Source of the DNA: Gemmatimonadaceae bacterium | GTDB lineage: Bacteria; Gemmatimonadota; Gemmatimonadetes; Gemmatimonadales; Gemmatimonadaceae | NCBI GenBank assembly: GCA_022843265.1 | Contig: JALHNZ010000003.1 | Coordinates: 1 to 64,000 of the forward strand | Direction: 5' to 3' | Length of the DNA stretch: 64,000 nucleotides | Shown: positions 56,291 through 64,000 of the stretch, piece after piece | Layout: each line of letters starts with the position of its first letter | Position numbering within the stretch: position 1 is the first letter of the stretch | Notes under the pieces: generated by a model | What the model saw: only the letters and a program-made list of their open reading frames with translations | Database searches by the model: none | Told to the model about the DNA's origin: nothing | Program-made: the position numbers and the translations under genes

Positions 56291-56318
56291 GCCGTGCGCT
56301 CTTGCGGGAGCGCACGGC
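56291..56318 (+). terminator. Strong hairpin after the epimerase gene
   Basis: Perfect 11-base arms, GCCGTGCGCTC (56291-56301) and GAGCGCACGGC (56308-56318), around TTGCGG, 16 bases past the stop codon. A short TTATTTC follows at 56324-56330, weaker than a standard T-run. Confidence 0.6.
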
Positions 56319-56371
56319 CGGAGTTATTTCCCGCGCGCCTCGGTTCAACTTCCCCACGCCCAGGAGTCATG

Positions 56372-56764
56372 ATGTCGAATTGCACCACGATTCAGGCGGC
56401 CTACGCCGCCTTCGCGAACAACGATCCTTCCGTACTGTTCGGTGCGATGTCGCCCGACATCCAGTGGTACGAGGCGGAGGGCAACCCGTTGGCCGATCGC
56501 AATCCGTATGCTGGTGCGCAAGCGATTGGCGAAGGCGTGTTCGGACGGTTGCTCGCGGCCATCGACAACTTTACGGTCGTTCCTGATCGCTACGTGGACG
56601 GCGGTGACGACGTGATTGTGCTTGGCCGATACGGTGGCACGATGAAGCACAGCGGCAGCACGCTGGATGCGGAGTTCTGCCATGTGTACCAGTTCAAAGG
56701 CGGCCAGATTGTAACGATGCATCAGTACACCGACACGGAGGAGTGGGCGCGGTTGATGCCGTAA
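56372..56764 (+). CDS. NTF2/SnoaL-like small protein
   Basis: A 130-residue NTF2-like (SnoaL/DUF-type) protein with no signal peptide: TTIQAAYAAFANND, FGAMSPDIQWYEAEGNPL, FCHVYQFKGGQIVTMHQYTD. The fold contains a conical pocket used as enzyme or binding domain; the close set is often listed as ketosteroid isomerase-related. Two ATGs lie side by side (56369 and 56372); AGGAG at 56362-56366 gives a better 5-base spacing to the second. Alone between the epimerase hairpin and a PEP-CTERM gene. Confidence 0.9.
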   Translation: MSNCTTIQAAYAAFANNDPSVLFGAMSPDIQWYEAEGNPLADRNPYAGAQAIGEGVFGRLLAAIDNFTVVPDRYVDGGDDVIVLGRYGGTMKHSGSTLDAEFCHVYQFKGGQIVTMHQYTDTEEWARLMP

Positions 56765-56873
56765 TGCTCGTGGCAACCGCCGCGTTCTGCCATCATGTCC
56801 GCTTTGGGTTCGGTGTTGCGCCTCTGGAGTACGCGCAACGCACGAACCTTCACGGAATGAGGAACGCTCTGTC

Positions 56874-58097
56874 ATGCCGCATCACACATCTCTTCGCGCC
56901 GTTCTCCTGGCTTTCGGTGTTGCACTCGCCGTCACAGTCCCGCAAGCGACGGCCTCCGCCCAGAAGGCACCGCTGATTGATCAGGATATTCGGCAGTCTG
57001 CCTCGTACCTCCGTTACTGGGCGTCACCGACCCCATTCGTCCGCAGCCTCGTCGGTGTGTCGTGGGATCGGACGGTTTACAAGATTGATCCGACGGCATT
57101 CGTCTCGGGAATTCCCTGCGTGTCGTTTGCGGTCTTGTGGTCGCAGTGCGTGAACAACCCGAACGCCCCAGCGGTCGATCAGCTGGAACACGGGTCCGCC
57201 GGCGCGGAAACGAATACAGCGGGCGAGTTGGTGGCCCGACAAATCCAGACCACGCCATTCAGCGGGGCGAATCGGCCCACCGAAGGCTCGGCGTCGGCCA
57301 AGGCGGAGACGGAGATTGGCAGCAACAAAGTGTACGCGGCGGCGCGCGGTGGCTTCGAACGCGAAGTCTTCTTCCCGTCATATATCAGTTATCAGAGTGG
57401 CGGCTCTGGTGGCAGTGAAAAAGACGAACACCTCTGGTTGACGGGCGCGGCGACCAGCATCTGGTCTGACACCTTCACGCCCGACTTCACCGGCAAGATG
57501 ACGATCGGTCTCAGCTCCTATCTGCACGGGAGTGCGGCGGAAGAGACGGCCTACCTCGGACCACTGCCGGGTGGAGCGAACCGCGGGATCGAAACGTCGC
57601 TGCAATTTGGCGTGTTCGACCCCACGCAGACGACGTATTACGGCAACGAGTTCAGCTACGAGTTTGACTACGGCACCTTCTTCGAAGGACCAAGGTGGGT
57701 GACTGGCCTCAACAAGGATCTCAGCGGATTCCGCTACGGCTTGTCGCCGTATGCGGTAAGCTTTGATGTGGTTGCCGGCCGCAGCTACACCATGGTGATG
57801 AGCCTCGATGCGTACGCCCGGCAGAACGGGTTGATCGACATGTTTGGAACCTCAAAGGTGGACTATTTCGAGGTCCCGGACGGCGGGTCGGTGAGCTTCG
57901 GCGGTGGCAACTTCGTGGTGCGTTCGCCGGGCGACGCAGGTCCAGTGGACGACGGGCCGGGGAACGGAGGCCCCGGGGATAACGGACCAATCGGCGGCGG
58001 GCCGGTCTCCAGCGTACCGGAGCCCGCGATCGCGATGCTGCTGATCCCTGCGTTGTTGGTGCTTCTCATGCGACGCAGGGCTGTCCGAAGCGCCTGA
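56874..58097 (+). CDS. Exported PEP-CTERM sorting-domain protein, second
   Basis: A 407-residue protein with a Sec signal (cut near ATASAQ, residue 30), a large Gly/Ser-rich beta-type body with no known domain, a collagen-like Gly/Pro/Asp linker (about 352-378), then the PEP-CTERM tail VPEPAIAMLLIPALLVLLMRRRAVRSA read as VPEP, hydrophobic segment and basic end. GAGGAA precedes the ATG by 9 bases. Like the protein at 13812 it needs an exosortase that is not in this window. Body sequence differs from that protein, so the two are not duplicates. Confidence 0.87.
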   Translation: MPHHTSLRAVLLAFGVALAVTVPQATASAQKAPLIDQDIRQSASYLRYWASPTPFVRSLVGVSWDRTVYKIDPTAFVSGIPCVSFAVLWSQCVNNPNAPAVDQLEHGSAGAETNTAGELVARQIQTTPFSGANRPTEGSASAKAETEIGSNKVYAAARGGFEREVFFPSYISYQSGGSGGSEKDEHLWLTGAATSIWSDTFTPDFTGKMTIGLSSYLHGSAAEETAYLGPLPGGANRGIETSLQFGVFDPTQTTYYGNEFSYEFDYGTFFEGPRWVTGLNKDLSGFRYGLSPYAVSFDVVAGRSYTMVMSLDAYARQNGLIDMFGTSKVDYFEVPDGGSVSFGGGNFVVRSPGDAGPVDDGPGNGGPGDNGPIGGGPVSSVPEPAIAMLLIPALLVLLMRRRAVRSA

Positions 58098-58135
58098 GCG
58101 GTAGACAACGCGGCCGTCTTCGCCGACATTCGGCG

Positions 58136-59491
58136 ATGCACATTCATCGTCGTCAGTTCGCCAGCACACTGCTCGGCGCGAGCGCCGCCATGCTCGTGCC
58201 GCGACCGCTGCTTGCGTTGTCGCGGCACGTGTCGGCCACACGGGGGCTCTCCTCGGTTGCACCGATCATTGACGGCGTTCGTTTGAACGCTCGCCTCGCG
58301 GAGCTCGCTACCATTGGTGCGCGCACGGATGGCGGTGTAGATCGCGTCGGCTATTCGGATCACGACATTGCGGCCCGCTCGTGGATTGAACCGCTGCTGC
58401 AGCAAGCCGGTTTAACGGTGCGACGCGACACGGCCGGCAACATCATTGCGCGCCGCGAAGGCAGTGATGCCTCGCTGAAACCACTCGTGATTGGTTCGCA
58501 CATTGATTCCGTACCGGCCGGTGGGCGATATGACGGTACGGTGGGCGTGCTGGCGTCGATCGAAGTGGCGGACGCACTGCGCGTGTCACGCACCGCGCTG
58601 CGACATCCGCTTGAGGTCGTGATCTGGATGAACGAAGAAGGTGGTTTGATCGGGAGTCGCATTGTGGCCGGCGATTTCCGCGAGGAAGATTTGAATGCCA
58701 AAGCAGTGGCCGGCATGACACACCGCGAAGGCATCACGCGACTGGGCGGCGATCCATCACGCCTCGATAGTGCACGCTGGCAACCCGGACGCATCGCAGC
58801 GTACGTCGAGCTGCACATTGAACAGGGTGGCTCACTCGACCGCGATGCCTTGGAGATCGGCGTCGTCGAAGGAATTGTTGGCATTTACGCGTGGGATGTC
58901 ACGATCACTGGGCAACAGAACCATTCCGGCGCGACCGCCATGGTGGATCGGAAAGACGCCCTGCTGGCCGCGTCGCGTTATGTCGCGGCAGTTGATCGTA
59001 TTGTGCGCGCGGAAGGGCAGGCGGTTGGTACCGTTGGACGACTCGCGGTGGCGCCTGGAGCACGCAACGTGATTCCTGGGCGCGTCGATGCATCGCTCGA
59101 GCTGCGCTCGCTCGACGAGACGCGTATTACTCGATTGTTCGATGCGATTCAGCGCGAGTGCACGCAGATTGCCGAAGCAAACGGCACGGCGTTTGAGTTC
59201 ACGCTTGCGCAGTCACGTGGTCCGTCCATGTGCGTGCCGGCCATTCGCGATGTGGTGCGTACGCAAGCGCGCGCATTAGGTCGCAGCACGAATGATGTGC
59301 CGAGCGGTGCGGGTCACGATGCGCAGAGCATGGCGCCCATCGGTCCCATGGGCATGCTGTTCGTGCCAAGTGTGGGTGGCATCAGTCATTCGCCGTGGGA
59401 GTTCACGCAGCCCGCGCAGGTGACGCACGGCGCGGAAGTGCTGCTGCAGACGGTGCTTGCGCTCGACGCAAATCCGCCGGCCGCGTCCTAA
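58136..59491 (+). CDS. M20-family amidohydrolase (allantoate / N-carbamoyl amino acid hydrolase type), exported
   Basis: A 451-residue di-zinc hydrolase of the M20/hydantoinase-carbamoylase family: GSHIDSVPAGGRYDGTVGV carries metal-binding His and Asp, NEEGG the next Glu pair, HIEQG the following His, and QNHSGATAM the dimer-domain His. Members open N-carbamoyl or ureido groups (allantoate, ureidoglycolate, N-carbamoyl amino acids). A twin-arginine-type start (HRRQFASTLLGASAAML) suggests Tat export, unusual for a nitrogen-scavenging enzyme usually found in the cytoplasm. No purine or pyrimidine catabolic genes are near. Confidence 0.9.
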   Translation: MHIHRRQFASTLLGASAAMLVPRPLLALSRHVSATRGLSSVAPIIDGVRLNARLAELATIGARTDGGVDRVGYSDHDIAARSWIEPLLQQAGLTVRRDTAGNIIARREGSDASLKPLVIGSHIDSVPAGGRYDGTVGVLASIEVADALRVSRTALRHPLEVVIWMNEEGGLIGSRIVAGDFREEDLNAKAVAGMTHREGITRLGGDPSRLDSARWQPGRIAAYVELHIEQGGSLDRDALEIGVVEGIVGIYAWDVTITGQQNHSGATAMVDRKDALLAASRYVAAVDRIVRAEGQAVGTVGRLAVAPGARNVIPGRVDASLELRSLDETRITRLFDAIQRECTQIAEANGTAFEFTLAQSRGPSMCVPAIRDVVRTQARALGRSTNDVPSGAGHDAQSMAPIGPMGMLFVPSVGGISHSPWEFTQPAQVTHGAEVLLQTVLALDANPPAAS

Positions 59492-59529
59492 GCGGTCGCT
59501 TCGATAGCGGGCAAAAAGGAACTTCACTT

Positions 59530-59545
59530 CATACCGATCAGTATG
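59530..59545. promoter_or_regulatory. Candidate operator palindrome upstream of the DsbA-like gene
   Basis: CATAC-CGATCA-GTATG, 54 bases before the ATG at 59599; inner bases (ACCGATCAGT) are nearly symmetric. The shape resembles TetR-family sites, but no regulator gene is near. Confidence 0.25.
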
Positions 59546-59598
59546 TCTTGTGTGCGTCGCATCGGCGCGGCGATACACTAAATCGTTTGGAGGGGAAG

Positions 59599-60255
59599 AT
59601 GCAGGTCGAAATCTGGTCGGATATTGCGTGTCCCTGGTGTTACGTTGGCAAGCGCCGTTTCGAGTCGGCGCTTGCCAGCTTCGCACATCGTGATGCAATC
59701 ACGGTCACGTGGCGCAGCTTTGAACTTGATCCGCACGCGCCGCCAACGCACGAGGAAGCACAGCCCGTGTTGCTGGCGCGCAAATATGGAACGTCAGTTG
59801 ACGAGGCGCGGGCGATGAACGCGCGCATGACGGAAGCCGCGGCGAGTGAAGGACTCGAGTTCCATCTCGACGATGTCAAGGTTGGCAACACATTTAACGC
59901 GCACCGGTTGCTGCACTTCGCTGCACAATACGACCTGCGCGCGGTACTCGCCGAACGGTTGTTCGCCGCGTATCTCGGTGAAGGGGCGTCGCTGAGTGAT
60001 ATCGAAACCCTCGTCGCGCTTGCCACAACCGTTGGACTCGATGCGGCTGCGGTACGCACAATGCTCGCGAGTGATCAGTTCGCGGACGCGGTCCGCGCTG
60101 ACGAAGCAGAAGCGCAATCCATCGGTGTGACCGGCGTGCCGTTCTTCGTGCTTGATCGACGCTACGGGGTGTCGGGTGCCCAAAGTCCGGCGACACTGCT
60201 AAGCGCACTACAGCAGGCGTGGGACGAGCGCGAAATCACCGCCCCAACAACTTGA
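59599..60255 (+). CDS. DsbA-family oxidoreductase, FrnE-like
   Basis: A 218-residue thioredoxin-fold protein of the FrnE/2-hydroxychromene-2-carboxylate isomerase-like DsbA group. The active motif CPWC lies at 11-14 (SDIACPWCYVGKRRF), and the cis-Pro loop is in GVTGVPFFVLDRRYGVSGAQ. No signal peptide, so it acts in the cytoplasm. The ATG at 59599 has a strong GGAGGGGA site; longer in-frame starts run into the amidohydrolase. It overlaps the converging phosphodiesterase gene by 20 bases. Confidence 0.92.
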   Translation: MQVEIWSDIACPWCYVGKRRFESALASFAHRDAITVTWRSFELDPHAPPTHEEAQPVLLARKYGTSVDEARAMNARMTEAAASEGLEFHLDDVKVGNTFNAHRLLHFAAQYDLRAVLAERLFAAYLGEGASLSDIETLVALATTVGLDAAAVRTMLASDQFADAVRADEAEAQSIGVTGVPFFVLDRRYGVSGAQSPATLLSALQQAWDEREITAPTT

Positions 60256-61906
60256 GGATCAGCGGTGTCACATCCAGCTGGGATGGTGTGTCGCCGATCG
60301 CCGCAGTCATCGTGGCGCGCAGTTCCGATCCTGACGACGCAGGACGCATGAGGGCGAACAGGATTTCACTATCCTGACGGCTGGGACTGCCGTGCCACGA
60401 GCGATAGCGCGCCGAGAAGTAGTAGCGCTCCGACTCCGGGTCACTCTCTCTGTAGCGTGAGAGCAGGAGCACATCGCCACTTCGGTGCCCGTAACGACCC
60501 ACTCCGAGCGCGGTGAGTCGCTTCTCAAGATCGAGCAGGTCGGAACGGGGGTTGGCGGCAAGGTACGTGCCTACGGACACCAGCGAATCACCGTTCCATA
60601 CTTTAAACGGTCCGGCGGGTTCCGCACCGTGCGATTCGCGCGCAAAGATCAAATCGATTGCGCCATCAAGTTTTGCACCACCCGCACCGGAGCGTCCGGC
60701 CGCGTCGAACGCGCGCACGACCGACATCACGTCTTCCTCATAGCGCGGCGGCGAGCGCCAGTCGCAGCGGTCTTCTGCGCGTGGACACGTTGATCGGTTG
60801 GCGAGGTGCACGTACGCGATCGCGCCCTGATATGCCAACACGGCCTGAAACGTTGAGTCGTCGCTTTCGAGTTCGAGGGGCCGCACGCGAAACCCAACCG
60901 AGGCGAGGACATCCGTTGGTTCCCCCTCACCTCCCGCGCCAAGCGCGTGTCGCTCGTCGGCAAGTGACGGCGTGTGCCCATGATCCGACACCAGCACCAC
61001 ATACGTCGAATCAAGTGCGCCTTGGGCTTGATATGCGGCGACCAATCGACCGATTGACGAATCCACAATCGTGGTCAGGTATCGTTGCTGCGCGTGCATT
61101 GCCGAATCTGCAACGTGTGTAAACAGATCAACACCGGGGAAGTACACGACCTGCAGGTCGGCAACACCATGCTCCGCAATGGCCTCGAGCGTCTGATCAA
61201 TCGCAGCCTGATCGAGCGCGCTGTATGTCTCCCAGTTCGAGTCGCCCTGTACCACACCGGCCGCAAAAGACGCGGCGAGTTTTGCGAACGATCCGGCGTT
61301 TGGGCGCACCAGCAAGTCAGCACCACGGTACTGTGCCGCGAGCGTCACGTACGACCGCACATTGGCGCGTTCAAACAACGTTGGCACGGCAATCCACTGG
61401 TGCATCAGACTGTCTGAGTACACGCGCACGGCATCATCGTGTTCCGGGACCGAAACGGGTGCGGGAGCAACAAACGTCATCGTGGCGCGATCAAACCATT
61501 CGTTGCCCGCTACGCCATGCTCGGCAACGCCAACGCCGGTATATACCGACGTCCAGGCCGCATACGTGGTGGACGGCAGAATGCTCAGCACGCCCTCCAG
61601 TGCTAGCCCGTGTTCGAAGAGGCCACGGTCAAGCTCCGCTCCCAGCAGCGCCGCCACGTGGGGCATGCCGCCGCTGCGCAGCGCATCGCCGAACTCATTC
61701 GCCCCCACGCCGTCCAGCGCGATGAGCAGCACGCGAGGCCCGTTGCGTCGCGCCGGGCGCATTGGCTCGCGCAACTCCACCACCGCATCGGACGTGATGA
61801 GGGTGGCGATTCCCGACAGGGGCGTACCCGTGTACAACAGGAGCCCGCCGATACCCAGCAGGCTCACTCCAACTAGCGTGACGACAACACGAAGCCAACG
61901 CGGCAT
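60236..61906 (-). CDS. Alkaline phosphatase superfamily (nucleotide pyrophosphatase/phosphodiesterase-like) protein
   Basis: A 556-residue protein with one N-terminal membrane segment (VVVTLVGVSLLGIGGLLLY), the rest likely periplasmic. Metal and nucleophile residues of the superfamily are visible: LLIALDGVGANEF, the Thr/Ser nucleophile region in LPSTTYAAWTSVYTG, GVDLFTHVADS with Asp and His, and LVSDHGHTPS. The type I phosphodiesterase/nucleotide pyrophosphatase branch fits best; substrate unknown. The 3' end overlaps the DsbA-like gene on the opposite strand. It follows the L,D-transpeptidase-like gene by 15 bases. Confidence 0.88.
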   Translation of the reverse strand: MPRWLRVVVTLVGVSLLGIGGLLLYTGTPLSGIATLITSDAVVELREPMRPARRNGPRVLLIALDGVGANEFGDALRSGGMPHVAALLGAELDRGLFEHGLALEGVLSILPSTTYAAWTSVYTGVGVAEHGVAGNEWFDRATMTFVAPAPVSVPEHDDAVRVYSDSLMHQWIAVPTLFERANVRSYVTLAAQYRGADLLVRPNAGSFAKLAASFAAGVVQGDSNWETYSALDQAAIDQTLEAIAEHGVADLQVVYFPGVDLFTHVADSAMHAQQRYLTTIVDSSIGRLVAAYQAQGALDSTYVVLVSDHGHTPSLADERHALGAGGEGEPTDVLASVGFRVRPLELESDDSTFQAVLAYQGAIAYVHLANRSTCPRAEDRCDWRSPPRYEEDVMSVVRAFDAAGRSGAGGAKLDGAIDLIFARESHGAEPAGPFKVWNGDSLVSVGTYLAANPRSDLLDLEKRLTALGVGRYGHRSGDVLLLSRYRESDPESERYYFSARYRSWHGSPSRQDSEILFALMRPASSGSELRATMTAAIGDTPSQLDVTPLILKLLGR

Positions 61907-61921
61907 GTGTAATCCGCGCGA

Positions 61922-62635
61922 TCAATACACGCGAATCGGCACGAGCTGCGGCAGATCAATCACACGCTTTGTTGTGCGATCACGCTGTGCTTCCTGCACG
62001 ACTTCAGCGGCGCGGTCAACACCGGTGCGTCGCAGCAAGAGTTCCGCCAACGCAAGTACGGACTCATTCGTCGCACGAATCGAACCGTGCGACACAGCCT
62101 TGCCGATTGATGCCGGCGCGTTCGTACCGTGGATGCTGCGCGGCAAATCATACACAAGCTGTGCCTGCCCCAGCGGGTTGTCCGGGTCACCGGGCTGGCT
62201 GTTCTTTTCTTCTTTTGCCCAAGACTCGTCGGTGGGTGGAATCCATTCCGGATTGAGCACCACCTGACTGATCGTCCACTCGCCCGGACGTGTCGGCCAT
62301 TCTTTTGAACCAACAGCAATACCGTACTGCGCCAGGGTGTCGGAGAAGGCATCGAGCACACGCACGCGACGCGCCGTGATGTCGACTTCAACACGAAGGT
62401 CGAGGGAGTCGCGCGCTGCCAGATCGTCGACCGTCGGCTGAAGCGTGCGCAGTCGCGAGAGTCGCGTTTCGCGAGCAACGGAGTCGGCCGTTACTGTTGC
62501 GCGCGCCGTGTTGGCAGCGATCGACGCGGAATCACCGTTTGCCGCCGTGCTCCTGCGCTCCGCGTCGGATGGGGAGCACGCAACGCACGCGAGGAGAACT
62601 ACGAAACATTGCACAACGGGTCGGCGAGCAGTCAT
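61922..62635 (-). CDS. L,D-transpeptidase-like (YkuD) lipoprotein with Ser for the catalytic Cys
   Basis: A 237-residue protein with a lipobox-like end of the signal (CVAC, near residue 20). The YkuD fold covers about 80-236: LRVEVDITARRVRVLDAF, GSKEWPTRPGEWTIS, IHGTN, and the active motif SHGSIRATNE. In active L,D-transpeptidases this motif is SHGC(I/V)R(M/L); here the codon is TCG, so the nucleophilic Cys is Ser. The preceding conserved His residues are kept. The enzyme may be inactive, may use Ser, or may bind peptidoglycan only. The codon before the ATG at 62635 is TTG. Confidence 0.85.
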   Translation of the reverse strand: MTARRPVVQCFVVLLACVACSPSDAERRSTAANGDSASIAANTARATVTADSVARETRLSRLRTLQPTVDDLAARDSLDLRVEVDITARRVRVLDAFSDTLAQYGIAVGSKEWPTRPGEWTISQVVLNPEWIPPTDESWAKEEKNSQPGDPDNPLGQAQLVYDLPRSIHGTNAPASIGKAVSHGSIRATNESVLALAELLLRRTGVDRAAEVVQEAQRDRTTKRVIDLPQLVPIRVY

Positions 62636-62794
62636 CAACAGTCTCAGACAAAGGCGACGTGATCAATCAATCGTCTCTTCGATACCCGTTGTTTGCCGTC
62701 GTGGTCCACGGCTCACGCTCAGCGTGTGCGCTTGATCACACTTGTTTTATACCCGCGATTGGAGACGCATGAACGGTAACGCGCGCGCGGGTGA

Positions 62795-63448
62795 TCAGCC
62801 GGCAGAGAACTCCGATGCGATGGTGATCCTGATTTCCTGTTCCACACGGATTGCGCCGAATGCTCGCGACAGTCCCTTTGTAATGTTGTGATCAGCGAGC
62901 TTGACGGGAAAGCTGGCATTCAGTCGCCACGCATTGGGTGACGCCTGGTAAATCGTTCCCGTCGCTACCACGGCTCGCCACACGCCGTGTACGCGGAAAC
63001 GGCCGTGCAGTCGCACAGCAATCGTCACGTTGTCCGCAAACACGTCGCTGTCTGTATCTTCCAGCCGCAGTGAATCCAGCTCAAATCGGGCGGTTGGGAA
63101 CTGGGTTGTTTCGAGCGCCTCGCGCATGTGGCGGTCGCGCGTGCCTTGCCCCGTACGCAACGAATCGAGCATGACCTCCATCCACCCCGTTGCCTCGGCG
63201 GGCCCTCGCACCGTTGATACGGCGCCCATCACCGCTCGCGTTCGCCCAGTGAATGCACCAAAGGTCGCCTGTGCGGCGAATGTCGCCACGCCCTCGCTAC
63301 CGTTGAGCGTGCGCGCACGCTCCGTTGACTGGGCGCCCAGAACGGCCTCGGTGAGGGAGCAAAGCGGCGTCAGTATCACGAGCAGCACCCCGAACAGCGC
63401 CGGTGCAACGCGAGCGATACGCGCCGTTCGCTTCAGCGTACGCGCCAC
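62795..63448 (-). CDS. YceI-like exported protein
   Basis: A 217-residue protein with an N-terminal hydrophobic signal (LFGVLLVILTPLCSL; cut near LGAQ, about 41). The remainder is a YceI-like lipocalin-type barrel: ATFAAQATFGAFTGRT, GWMEVMLDSLRTGQGTRDRHMREAL, FPTARFELDSL, RLHGRFRVHGV. YceI proteins bind polyisoprenoids and similar lipids in the periplasm. Its start overlaps the end of the next gene upstream by 16 bases. Confidence 0.87.
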   Translation of the reverse strand: MARTLKRTARIARVAPALFGVLLVILTPLCSLTEAVLGAQSTERARTLNGSEGVATFAAQATFGAFTGRTRAVMGAVSTVRGPAEATGWMEVMLDSLRTGQGTRDRHMREALETTQFPTARFELDSLRLEDTDSDVFADNVTIAVRLHGRFRVHGVWRAVVATGTIYQASPNAWRLNASFPVKLADHNITKGLSRAFGAIRVEQEIRITIASEFSAG

Positions 63449-64000
63449 TGGCCGGTTACACGCACCGTGGCAGTTTGTCCTGGTACCGCGTACGCCACCA
63501 GACCAATCGCCGTGCGTTCACTCAGGGTACGCGACACGCCAGCCGTCACACTCGCGGCCGTCTCATCGTAGCGGACGCGTGTGTTGTCACGTAGGTCAAA
63601 GCGATTGGTGAAGTTGACCTGAAAGCGCGGCCGCGCGTGTACGGCGCCAACACCAAGCAGGCCGGACCACGGTCCGCGCAGCTGCCAGTCGAGCAGCAAC
63701 TCGCCGCCATACACATTCGGTGCATAGCGATCATTTGATGGTGTATCGCCAAAGCAGGGCCGCGTCGGGTCGTTCTGGAGGGCGCTTCGCGAGCACGTGA
63801 CCGGACCATCCACGTAGCCGAGGGTACCGTGCGCACGCGCGTACAGCGTGCCCTTCGTGTTGATCGTGGTCGCGTATGACAGCGCCACCCCTAGCAAGAA
63901 GGGCGTCGCGTCAGCCACCGTGACTGGCGGCAGCAGACTCGCCTCGATCATCAAACCTGCCGGAAGGCCAACGGCGATTCGCGGTCTCGGCAGCACCGGA
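63433..64000 (-). CDS. C-terminal part of a probable exported or outer-membrane beta-barrel-like protein (cut by the window edge)
   Basis: The frame is open to the end of the window, so the N-terminus is missing. The visible 189 residues show alternating hydrophobic strands with Gly and aromatic residues (LYARAHGTLGYVDG, GELLLDWQLRG, FQVNFTNRFDLRDNTRV, VSRTLSERTAIGLVAYAVPG), in keeping with a small outer-membrane barrel. Two Cys bracket a loop (CSRSALQNDPTRPC). I do not recognise the family. It overlaps the YceI-like gene, so they are co-transcribed. Confidence 0.6.
   Translation of the reverse strand, partial: PVLPRPRIAVGLPAGLMIEASLLPPVTVADATPFLLGVALSYATTINTKGTLYARAHGTLGYVDGPVTCSRSALQNDPTRPCFGDTPSNDRYAPNVYGGELLLDWQLRGPWSGLLGVGAVHARPRFQVNFTNRFDLRDNTRVRYDETAASVTAGVSRTLSERTAIGLVAYAVPGQTATVRVTGQWRVR

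Overview
This 64 kb window of roughly 60-65% GC (by eye) is densely coded, with no gene-free stretch longer than 300 bases and no rRNA, tRNA, CRISPR array or intact insertion sequence that I could see. The gene content points to a Gemmatimonadota bacterium (Gemmatimonas-like). Seven Hanks-type Ser/Thr kinases lie within 26 kb, five of them fused to TolB/PD40-type beta-propellers. There are also two PEP-CTERM-tailed exported proteins, an Mla-type envelope lipid transporter, a Ku/LigD repair pair and many lipoproteins and Tat or Sec substrates. This placement rests on gene content alone.

Layout. 1-307: end of a receiver domain. 360-6948 (minus strand): a tight run of N-formylglutamate amidohydrolase-like, DUF1704/MATCAP-like metallopeptidase and GshB-like ATP-grasp ligase, followed by Ku and a two-domain LigD. 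7128-10988 (plus): GH2 glycosidase, galactokinase and aldose 1-epimerase. 11065-13773 (plus): an exported esterase-like protein and a tandem universal stress protein. 13812-14591 (minus): a PEP-CTERM protein.

14710-32507 (minus) is the most unusual part. A P2-type cation ATPase is coupled to kinase A, and then kinases B, C and D follow. Between successive kinases sits a small toxin-antitoxin-like cassette: VapBC1, a nucleotidyltransferase pair, and VapBC2. The intergenic DNA beside both VapBC cassettes holds decayed pieces of the same kinase/propeller family: a broken kinase N-terminus at 29771-29858 and a lone PD40 blade on the opposite strand at 20150-20206. All three cassettes carry palindromic sequences abutting the antitoxin start codon, and VapBC2 has a near-consensus promoter that predicts a leaderless mRNA.

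32765-43649: an SGNH esterase, kinase E (TolB-like plus TPR), kinase F (propeller), a GNAT acetyltransferase, kinase G (a kinase, FGE-like and alpha/beta-hydrolase fusion) and a fasciclin lipoprotein. 43926-51325 (minus): PaiB-like and YdeI-like proteins, a propeller lipoprotein, the MlaE-MlaF-MlaD-PqiC transporter and an MscS channel. 51468-54858: PEP carboxylase facing a Uma2 nuclease-like protein. 55121-60255 (plus): a Tat-exported epimerase-like protein, an NTF2-like protein, a second PEP-CTERM protein, an M20 amidohydrolase and a FrnE-like DsbA protein. 60236-64000 (minus): an alkaline phosphatase superfamily enzyme, an L,D-transpeptidase-like lipoprotein whose catalytic Cys is Ser, a YceI-like protein and a partial membrane or exported protein.

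The strongest candidates for new biology are the NFGA/MATCAP-like/ATP-grasp operon (a possible peptide ligation and trimming cycle), the alternating kinase and toxin-antitoxin array with its kinase ruins, the three-domain kinase G, and the Cys-to-Ser L,D-transpeptidase.
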